Positions 1 to 5,525 of a DNA stretch of 7,714 nucleotides are shown in pieces. A model generated the notes under the pieces. The model made no database searches. It saw only the letters and a list, made by a program, of their open reading frames with translations, and had not been told where the DNA came from. How positions within the stretch are numbered: the first letter of the stretch is position 1; every line of letters starts with the position of its first letter. The stretch comes from Vulcanimicrobiota bacterium. GTDB lineage: Bacteria; Vulcanimicrobiota; Vulcanimicrobiia; Vulcanimicrobiales; Vulcanimicrobiaceae. Both the position numbers and the translations under genes were made by a program. The DNA lies in NCBI GenBank assembly GCA_019245275.1, contig JAFARW010000179.1, positions 1 to 7,714 on the forward strand, in the 5' to 3' direction.

Positions 1-656
1 GGCGGCTCGAAGGTGAACGGGCGCGCATCTTTTAGGCGGCCGATCGCATCTGCGGCGCCTTTACGGATCGCAGCTCGCGCAGCTTCCGGTGACATCGAAT
101 CGGTGGCAAATTTCCCGATCGATTCCTTGACGACGACGCCGGTGACCCAAGGCATCTGCGACTTTACGGAATTGACTGCGACTTGGTCTCCGGTGATCAG
201 GACGACCGGCACGCCATACGCGCCGGCAAGCGCCGCATTGAGCGTCGCTTCGCTGCAGCGCATTCCATTGACGCGCACGTTGTAGATGGTGCTCGGAGTA
301 TAGGTGTGCTCGAGCGTTCCGTCGCGTTCGCCGGCCGGTGCATGGTAGCCGGTAAAGAACGCGGCGCCAAACTCCGGAGTGAGGCCCTGCGTCATCGAGA
401 ACGGCTTTCGATTGCCGTAGACCATCCGCACGTCGTGCGGCAGTTCGTTCCACAGGATATTGCGCATGGACGAATGAGAATCGTTGACGAGCACATCGGT
501 CACGCCGGCTTGCCGCGCACCGTCAATTGCCGCTCGCACCTCGAGGGACATCAGACGGCGGTAATACGGATATTCCGTGAGGTTATCGGGGTCGCACTGC
601 TCCCAGCTGCAGACGGCGGCGGTGCCTTCCATGTCGGCAGAAATGTACAACTTCAT
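1..656 (-). CDS. dppA: D-aminopeptidase DppA-like, M55 family (C-terminus cut by window edge)
   Basis: This is a zinc peptidase of family M55. The characterised member, Bacillus DppA, releases N-terminal D-amino acids from short peptides and is thought to act in cytoplasmic peptide or peptidoglycan-peptide salvage. The frame starts at ATG 656-654 and stays open to the window edge, giving 218 residues of the roughly 270 usual for the family. The start MKLYISADMEG matches the family N-terminus. The zinc ligands of DppA have clear counterparts: D8 and E10 (ADME), H61 (VLVNDSH), H105 (GYHA) and E136 (CSEATLNA). H117 lies in EHTY, near the active-site region, and the GDQ turn is at 156-158. There is no signal peptide, so it is probably cytosolic. 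The start overlaps the stop of the upstream TPR gene as ATGA, which suggests translational coupling. The family is certain. The physiological substrate is not visible from the sequence. Confidence 0.93.
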   Translation of the reverse strand, partial: MKLYISADMEGTAAVCSWEQCDPDNLTEYPYYRRLMSLEVRAAIDGARQAGVTDVLVNDSHSSMRNILWNELPHDVRMVYGNRKPFSMTQGLTPEFGAAFFTGYHAPAGERDGTLEHTYTPSTIYNVRVNGMRCSEATLNAALAGAYGVPVVLITGDQVAVNSVKSQMPWVTGVVVKESIGKFATDSMSPEAARAAIRKGAADAIGRLKDARPFTFEP

Positions 657-1117
657 TTCGGTTGATCGGCACTTTCAGTGCGGGCTTGTTCGAGTCCGGA
701 TTTCGCAGCAGGGTTGTTCGGGTTGACGCGTAGCGCCCGCTGATACAGTGGAATTGCCTGCGTGAATTTACCGACCGTCAAATAGAGATCGCCCAGCTCG
801 ACGAGCGCGACGTCATCACGGGGATGCGCTGCGATCTGGGCGCGCAGCTCGCTAAGCTGTATTGCGACGGCGGGCGGTGGGCCGCCACCCACCTCGATAT
901 TCTGCGGTTGAGCAATCTTTCGCGAGGTTTGCGCGGTGCTCGCCGATGGGCCAAGCGCCGAGCCGGTCGAACCGAACGCGACGCGCAGCAGATACCCGAT
1001 CGCGGCGAGGAAAACGATCGCGAAAATGGCGACGATCGGAAGATAGACGCGTGCCGGTAATCCACCGGCCGGCGAGGGGCGCACAAGATTCGCTTGGACG
1101 CGCGCGGAAAAAACCAT
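653..1117 (-). CDS. Membrane-anchored tetratricopeptide-repeat (TPR) protein
   Basis: A 154-residue protein that I do not recognise as a named family. A short basic N-terminus (1-23) is followed by one hydrophobic helix at about 24-47. Next comes a low-complexity Ser/Gly/Pro linker at about 48-85, then a helical C-terminus with one good TPR at about 102-135. The TPR has L108-G109, Y112, A121, Y125, A128 and P133 at the consensus spacing, and partial flanking helices on both sides. The likely role is a single-pass membrane scaffold that binds a protein or peptide through the TPR. Its partner is unknown. The ATG at 1117 is preceded by GGGAAG five bases upstream (1123-1128), a reasonable Shine-Dalgarno. 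The stop overlaps the start of the D-aminopeptidase by 4 bp, so the two are probably one operon. The start lies 2 bp from the oppositely oriented sprT-like start, so any promoter must lie inside that gene. Confidence 0.85.
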   Translation of the reverse strand: MVFSARVQANLVRPSPAGGLPARVYLPIVAIFAIVFLAAIGYLLRVAFGSTGSALGPSASTAQTSRKIAQPQNIEVGGGPPPAVAIQLSELRAQIAAHPRDDVALVELGDLYLTVGKFTQAIPLYQRALRVNPNNPAAKSGLEQARTESADQPK

Positions 1118-1119
1118 CC

Positions 1120-1686
1120 GTGCTTCCCGACGAATCGACGCTGCAATTTCTCTTCGCGCAATTGAACAATCTCTATTTCAATGGTGAGATTCCGGCGTGT
1201 CGCATTCGCTATAACGCGCGCTTTTCAAACTCGGTGGGACGCACCGTCTATGGCCGCAAGCCGGTCCTGATCGAGCTCTCACCGAAACATTTTGCGGCGC
1301 ACCCCGAGGCGCTGCGCGAAACGCTCTTGCATGAGATGATTCACGCCTGGCTGTACGCACGCGGTGAAGACGCCGGCCATACGCCGGCATTCAAAAAGAA
1401 GATGCGAGAATGCGGTCTGACGTCGATCTACCACGACTTGGGCAACGCCGCGCCGGCAAATGAAAGCTCACGGCGTTTTATTCTGCGGTGCGAGAGATGC
1501 GCGGCGGAGCTGCTTCGCAAGCGCGTGCCGCGCAGGCCTGTCAGTTGCGGACGTTGCAGCCCGAAACGATACGATCCGCGCTTTCCGCTAACCGTTTACG
1601 AGGTCGTTGAGATCCGTGTGCTGGAGCCGGAACTAGCCGTGGCGCAACGCCATCGCGGCGGCCGCGACAACCATCGCCGCCGCTAA
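1120..1686 (+). CDS. SprT-like zinc metalloprotease with C-terminal zinc ribbon
   Basis: A 188-residue member of the SprT-like family. Eukaryotic relatives (Spartan/SPRTN) digest DNA-protein crosslinks; the role of most bacterial members is unproven. The catalytic helix carries HEMIH at 71-75 (two zinc histidines and the general-base Glu72). The third histidine, H87, lies in GHTPAFKKKM, the usual SprT spacing. The N-terminal helix (FLFAQLNNLYFNGEIP, about 10-25) also fits the family. A C-terminal zinc ribbon has C124-x2-C127 and C143-x2-C146. The tail after about 176 is Arg-rich and is encoded where the gene overlaps the convergent permease gene. I chose GTG 1120 because the conserved domain begins a few residues later. 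The frame is open further upstream but there it encodes Arg-rich sequence antisense to the TPR gene. The ribosome site is weak (GGAAAA at 1106-1111). The gene is monocistronic, lying between two minus-strand units. Confidence 0.88.
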   Translation: MLPDESTLQFLFAQLNNLYFNGEIPACRIRYNARFSNSVGRTVYGRKPVLIELSPKHFAAHPEALRETLLHEMIHAWLYARGEDAGHTPAFKKKMRECGLTSIYHDLGNAAPANESSRRFILRCERCAAELLRKRVPRRPVSCGRCSPKRYDPRFPLTVYEVVEIRVLEPELAVAQRHRGGRDNHRRR

Positions 1687-2409
1687 GATCACCGATAGCT
1701 GCATGGACGATATGCGCGATGCGAGCCGCGCACCGACGAGTCCGCCACCGAGACCGCCCACGCCCATCGTTATTGCCGGAAGCCACTCGATATCGTGTGA
1801 GAGGCCGTACACGATGATGCCAACGGGCGCCGTCAATGCGATGATTGCCGTCGATGTCGCGGTGCAGATCAGTAGCGGCCGTTTTGTGAAGTAGAGCAGC
1901 AGCGGCACTGCCACGACGCCGCCGCCGATTCCAAACAGACTGGAGACGAATCCGATGAGCAGACCGGCCCCGAGCCATGCGATGAAGTTCGGGCGTTCGG
2001 GCGCCGGCTCGGCTAGGGAATCGACTTGTTGTTGGCGTCTTGCGCGGCGGATTACATCGATCGCGATGACAATCAGTAGCGCCGCATAGAGATAGTCGAA
2101 GATTGGGCCGGTCACATGCGTCGCCAGAAGCGCGCCGCCGATGCTTCCGGGAATCGCCGAGACCGCTATCGGCAGAACGAGGTCGAGAGCAACGCGCCCT
2201 TGGCGAACGAACGTGATGCTGGCGCTCGCCGTGTTCGCAAAGACGAGCACAAGCGACGTCGCCGCGGCGGCAGCGGGCGCGAAGCTGAAGAACAACCGCA
2301 ATAATGGCACGGCGATAAAGCCGCCTCCCAAGCCGACGATCGATCCGAGGACGCTTGCGACGGCGCCGCCGAACAGCAGCCCGAGCGCATCAACGATCGA
2401 CGGCGCCAT
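1633..2409 (-). CDS. TauE/SafE-family membrane permease (putative anion/sulfite exporter)
   Basis: A 258-residue, very hydrophobic protein of the TauE/SafE (formerly DUF81) family. Characterised members move sulfonates, sulfite, sulfoacetate or related organic anions across the inner membrane. It has the internal duplication typical of the family: SIVGLGGGFIAVPLL at 23-37 is repeated as SLFGIGGGVVAVPLL at 157-171. Each copy is followed by a Thr/Ser-rich helix (AAATSLVLVFANTASAS and ICTATSTAII). About eight membrane segments can be placed, split by a polar loop at about 121-141 (RRARRQQQ to ERP). The length is normal. The ATG at 2409 lies inside the 3' end of the cyclase gene (20-bp overlap), so translation is probably coupled. 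The 3' end overlaps the sprT-like gene by 54 bp in the convergent direction. The substrate cannot be assigned, and no sulfur-metabolism gene lies nearby. Confidence 0.9.
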   Translation of the reverse strand: MAPSIVDALGLLFGGAVASVLGSIVGLGGGFIAVPLLRLFFSFAPAAAAATSLVLVFANTASASITFVRQGRVALDLVLPIAVSAIPGSIGGALLATHVTGPIFDYLYAALLIVIAIDVIRRARRQQQVDSLAEPAPERPNFIAWLGAGLLIGFVSSLFGIGGGVVAVPLLLYFTKRPLLICTATSTAIIALTAPVGIIVYGLSHDIEWLPAITMGVGGLGGGLVGARLASRISSMQLSVILAAAMVVAAAAMALRHG

Positions 2410-4315
2410 CGCGCATTCGCGTCACGTTGAAGATCCGAAGCGGAAGCGACTTTCCTTTGACACTGACCGGCTCGAGCTCAACGGCTTCGACCGTGTCCTT
2501 CACCTCGTCGTACGTCGATTCGCTGATGATGATTTGACCGCCGAGCGCCACATTGTAAAGTCGTGACGCCGTGTTGACGCTGTCTCCAATGACCGTGTAG
2601 TTCAGGCGGTTGCTCGAGCCGAGGTTCCCCATGATGACCTCGCCCGTGTTCAGTCCCATGCCGACGGTGAAAACCGGCTGACCGCGCGACGCCCAGCGGT
2701 CGCCGATCTCTTTGATCCGCGTCTGCTGTTCAACCGCTGCACGTACCGCGCGGCGCGCATCGTCGGGCTGTTGATTCGGAGCGGAGAAGACCGACATTAC
2801 GCAGTCGCCGATAAATTTGTCTACGTAGCCGCCGTACTTGAAGATGATCGCGCACATCTCTTCAAAGTATTCGTTGAGCTGTGTGTAGATTTCGTCAGGA
2901 GCCAGGTGCTCTGAGATGGCGGTGAAGCCGCGAATATCCGAATAGAAGATCGTGGCCTTGACGCGCTTGCCTTCGAGCGCCAAAGCGTGCCGGGGATCGT
3001 CGCTGCGCAGGAGATCGTCAACGACGGCCGGACTGACGTGCGCGCCGAAGAGGTTGCGAATCATCCGGCGCTCGGTGCCCTCGGCAATTGTCCGGTAGAT
3101 CGCAATGAAGAGTGTTGCCAGCAGCATCGCCATTGCAACGTGCAGCATATCGACCCACACGAGTTTGGTGGCGTAAAAAACGATCGCAAAGACTCCGTAC
3201 AAGACCACCGCGATCAAACAGAGCAAGATGCCGCGCGTCGCATTGAATTGCGTCACCAAGAATGCAAGCAAGAACGGAAGAAGCAAGATCAGCGCGATGT
3301 TCAAGGCGCGCGGCACGATCGTAACGAGTTTGCCGCTCAGAAGTTGATCGATCAAACGCAAATTGGCGTAGACGCCCGGAATACGCCCGAACGGGGTCAA
3401 CACGAAGTCTCCAAGCGCTTGCGCGGTCGAACCGATGACAACCGCTTTGCCGCCCGCGAGCGTCTTGAGGTCCGAAACGCTCATCCGGTAGGCGTCGGCA
3501 AATGAGACGGTCTGCGCGAAGGGGATCGTCGTCGTCTCGGCGCCGCGGCGAATCGTGATGTCTTGCCGAGCCTGCTCGGTGAACGGCAGTAACAGAAGTA
3601 CGCCGCGATCGTCGAGCGGTATGGTGCGGTTTCCAAATCGCGCATGCTGTGTATCGATTCGCGAAACCGTCTGCCCGGTAAATGCTTCAGCAGTAGCCGC
3701 CGCAAATGATTGCAGCCGCTGCGTGCCGGCCGCGATCTCGAGCGGCTGACCTAAGAGGATGCCACCGGGGTTGTCGACGGTGGTGAAACCCTGGCGTACC
3801 GCAAGCGGAGATAAGCGCGGATCGAGCGATTCGCGTCCGAGGATTCCCTGGGATGTCGTGCTGATCGTGTAGGGCAAGACCGTCGGCATTTGGCGCATGC
3901 CGGCAGCGAAGGCGGCATCTTGCGACGGATCGGCCGACGGCTCCGGAAAGTCGATATCGAACGCGGCGACTTTCGCACCGGCTTTGTGAAGGTTGGACAG
4001 CAATCGCCCGTACACGCTGCGGGGAAAGGGAAACGCAGTTAAACCGGCCGCGGTGTTGCCGATCGACTCTTCGTCGATCTTGATCAGAACCAGCGCGTCA
4101 TTGGGAGCTTCAAAGTCCACAGCCGGAACGTGAAGCTGCGCGAAGATTCCTTTATCGTTCGCGAAGGCGACCGCATCGTTCAAGCTCGTATAGTCGGCGA
4201 TGCGGTTGAGAAAGGTCGCATTTTGGACCGGAGCCAGATAGAACGCTAAGCCGATGACGCTGGCGCAGCCCGCCAGAGCCGCAGCTGCTAGAGCACGACG
4301 CGTGCTGCGTTTCAG
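2390..4315 (-). CDS. CHASE2-domain sensor adenylate cyclase (class III), probable CTG start
   Basis: A membrane receptor that should make cAMP from ATP in response to an extracytoplasmic signal. Numbering from CTG 4315 gives 641 residues. An N-terminal helix lies at about 8-28, a CHASE2 sensor at about 65-330 (VLIKIDEESI, FPFPRSVYGRLL, GAKVAAFDIDFPEP), and three membrane helices at about 338-356, 363-382 and 387-409. A helical linker (LFGAHVSPAVVDDLL) leads to the class III catalytic domain at about 445-620. The catalytic set is complete: metal-binding D460 (FYSDIRGFT) and D504 (FIGDCVMSVF), ATP-selecting K500 and T574 (NYTVIGD), and transition-state N581 and R585 (VNTASR). K with T favours ATP over GTP. 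The first ATG/GTG/TTG in frame is TTG 4183, which would delete the first membrane helix. An in-frame stop at 4364-4366 bounds the gene upstream. CTG 4315 overlaps the efp stop and has a good ribosome site. The 3' end overlaps the permease gene by 20 bp. The function is well supported; the exact start is less certain. Confidence 0.9.
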   Translation of the reverse strand: MKRSTRRALAAAALAGCASVIGLAFYLAPVQNATFLNRIADYTSLNDAVAFANDKGIFAQLHVPAVDFEAPNDALVLIKIDEESIGNTAAGLTAFPFPRSVYGRLLSNLHKAGAKVAAFDIDFPEPSADPSQDAAFAAGMRQMPTVLPYTISTTSQGILGRESLDPRLSPLAVRQGFTTVDNPGGILLGQPLEIAAGTQRLQSFAAATAEAFTGQTVSRIDTQHARFGNRTIPLDDRGVLLLLPFTEQARQDITIRRGAETTTIPFAQTVSFADAYRMSVSDLKTLAGGKAVVIGSTAQALGDFVLTPFGRIPGVYANLRLIDQLLSGKLVTIVPRALNIALILLLPFLLAFLVTQFNATRGILLCLIAVVLYGVFAIVFYATKLVWVDMLHVAMAMLLATLFIAIYRTIAEGTERRMIRNLFGAHVSPAVVDDLLRSDDPRHALALEGKRVKATIFYSDIRGFTAISEHLAPDEIYTQLNEYFEEMCAIIFKYGGYVDKFIGDCVMSVFSAPNQQPDDARRAVRAAVEQQTRIKEIGDRWASRGQPVFTVGMGLNTGEVIMGNLGSSNRLNYTVIGDSVNTASRLYNVALGGQIIISESTYDEVKDTVEAVELEPVSVKGKSLPLRIFNVTRMRDGAVDR

Positions 4316-4872
4316 CCGACTCTTCCAATATAGCGGCGGTCGCGCGTGTCGATGCGCACGACGTCATCCGGGTTGACGAAGAGCGGGACTTGTATCACCG
4401 CGCCCGTTTCGAGCGTGGCCGGTTTGGTCGTTCCGGTTGCGGTATCGCCGCGAAATCCGGGATCCGTTTTAACGATGCGCAGCTCGACATGTGCGGGCAG
4501 GTCGGCGCCGATCGGCACGCCGTCGTGCAGCTGAACGTCGACGATCATGCCGTCTTTTAAGAAGTCGGCTCGCTCGCCGATCAAATCCCGCTGGAGCGTG
4601 ATGTTCTCAAACGTCTCCTGATCCATGAAGTGATACCCGTCCGCATCGTTGTAGAGCATCTGCATCTGGCGGTTGTCGACCGTCGCGCGCTCGAGCTTCT
4701 CGCCGGCGCGAAACGTTCGCTCGACGGTCGCGCCGGACTTTACGTTCTTGATTCGCGTACGAACGAAAGCCGAACCCTTTCCCGGCTTGACATGCAAGAA
4801 CTCAACCACGGTCCAGAGTTGGCCGTCGATGACGATCGTGACGCCCCCGCGGAGATCGTTCGATGAAATCAT
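4312..4872 (-). CDS. efp: Elongation factor P
   Basis: EF-P binds between the ribosomal P and E sites and rescues ribosomes stalled on polyproline and similar sequences. The 186 residues match the family length. All three parts are visible: the N-terminal KOW-like domain (MISSNDLRGGVTIVIDG, VVEFLHVKPGKGSAFVRT), the central OB domain with the GYHFMDQETFENI stretch, and the C-terminal OB domain (GFRGDTATGTTKPATLETG to VRIDTRDRRYIGRV). The modified tip residue is K32 in PGKGSA. A lysine means it is not the Arg-type EF-P rhamnosylated by EarP; the modification enzyme, if any, is not in this window. The ATG at 4872 overlaps the plsY stop by 4 bp (ATGA). The stop at 4312-4314 overlaps the putative CTG start of the cyclase. 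It sits third in the der-plsY-efp-cyclase-permease block. Confidence 0.97.
   Translation of the reverse strand: MISSNDLRGGVTIVIDGQLWTVVEFLHVKPGKGSAFVRTRIKNVKSGATVERTFRAGEKLERATVDNRQMQMLYNDADGYHFMDQETFENITLQRDLIGERADFLKDGMIVDVQLHDGVPIGADLPAHVELRIVKTDPGFRGDTATGTTKPATLETGAVIQVPLFVNPDDVVRIDTRDRRYIGRVG
4320..4326 (-). promoter_or_regulatory. Shine-Dalgarno sequence for the CTG-started cyclase gene
   Basis: On the minus strand GGAAGAG lies four bases before the CTG at 4315-4313, inside the last codons of efp. It is a strong purine-rich ribosome site at workable spacing. It supports initiation at this CTG rather than at TTG 4183. It could also be chance, because the same bases encode the Gly-Arg near the end of EF-P. 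Confidence 0.5.
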
Positions 4873-5525
4873 AGCCCGCGTTCAATACGCATCGCCGATT
4901 TCGTTGCCCTCGTTCGCTGCCACGGACGAAGAAATCCGACCTTATTTTCGGTGCCGGCACGAATGCGTGCGATGTTGTCGCGATGCGTGTAGAGCACGAG
5001 CGCAGCTGCAAAGACTCCGTATGCGGCGTAGGCGGGTTCGTGTGTCAAGAACCAAAGTGCAAAAGGCGCCATCACATTTGCGAGGATCGATCCGACCGAA
5101 GAGAATGCCGTCAAGACCGCGCCTGCAAACCATCCGGCAACGCAAATTGCGCCGGCTGCCCACGAGAGCGCGATGATCGCGCCCAGCGACGTTGCAACGC
5201 CCTTGCCGCCGCGCCCGAGCAGCCACGGTGAGAAACAGTGGCCGGATACAGCGGCCGCAGCGACTGCGGCGGCCACGCCCGGATGCGCGTGGAGCAGCCG
5301 CACGACCAGTACCGGCAGTAGTCCTTTGAGCAAGTCGCAGAGGAGCACGAGACCGGCGCCGGTCTTGCCCAAGGTGCGCAATGCGTTCGCAGCGCCGATA
5401 TTTCCGCTGCCGTAAGTCCGAATGTCGATGCCGAACAAGAAGCGCCCGACGAGATAGCCGAACGGAATCGACCCAAAGAAGAAGCCGGCGGCGATCGCAA
5501 CGATCGCTAGCAACGCTGCGATCAT
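4869..5525 (-). CDS. plsY: Acyl-phosphate:glycerol-3-phosphate acyltransferase PlsY
   Basis: An integral membrane enzyme that transfers the acyl group from acyl-phosphate (made by PlsX) to glycerol-3-phosphate, the first acylation in phosphatidic acid synthesis. It has 218 residues, slightly longer than the roughly 200 usual, mostly through a basic C-terminal tail. All three signature regions are present: GSIPFGYLVGR (18-28) with GSGNIGAANALRTLGK (39-54), GHCFSPWLLGRGGKGVATS (95-113), and HRDNIARIRAGTENKVG (181-197). Hydrophobic helices fill the space between, giving the seven-helix fold. The ATG at 5525 overlaps the der stop (ATGA) and the gene's own stop overlaps the efp start in the same way. 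Expression is therefore probably coupled on both sides. plsY next to der is also seen in other bacteria. No plsX lies in the window. Confidence 0.97.
   Translation of the reverse strand: MIAALLAIVAIAAGFFFGSIPFGYLVGRFLFGIDIRTYGSGNIGAANALRTLGKTGAGLVLLCDLLKGLLPVLVVRLLHAHPGVAAAVAAAAVSGHCFSPWLLGRGGKGVATSLGAIIALSWAAGAICVAGWFAGAVLTAFSSVGSILANVMAPFALWFLTHEPAYAAYGVFAAALVLYTHRDNIARIRAGTENKVGFLRPWQRTRATKSAMRIERGL

Noticed and set aside
862..1119. N-terminal extension of the sprT-like gene to ATG 862
   Set aside because: The extension is Arg-rich, antisense to the TPR gene and precedes a complete SprT domain that begins just after GTG 1120.
2987..3505. Plus-strand open frame (172 codons) opposite the cyclase
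   Set aside because: Rich in Gln, Arg and His with no domain, lying exactly antisense to the CHASE2/membrane region; a frame shadow.
2390..4183. TTG 4183 as the cyclase start
   Set aside because: It is the first standard start codon but would remove the N-terminal membrane helix required by the CHASE2 topology; it has no evident ribosome site.
4262..4279. Lipoprotein signal (LAGC) in the cyclase N-terminus
   Set aside because: The motif matches a lipobox, but the hydrophobic stretch continues well past the cysteine and the protein has further membrane helices, so an uncleaved membrane helix is more likely.
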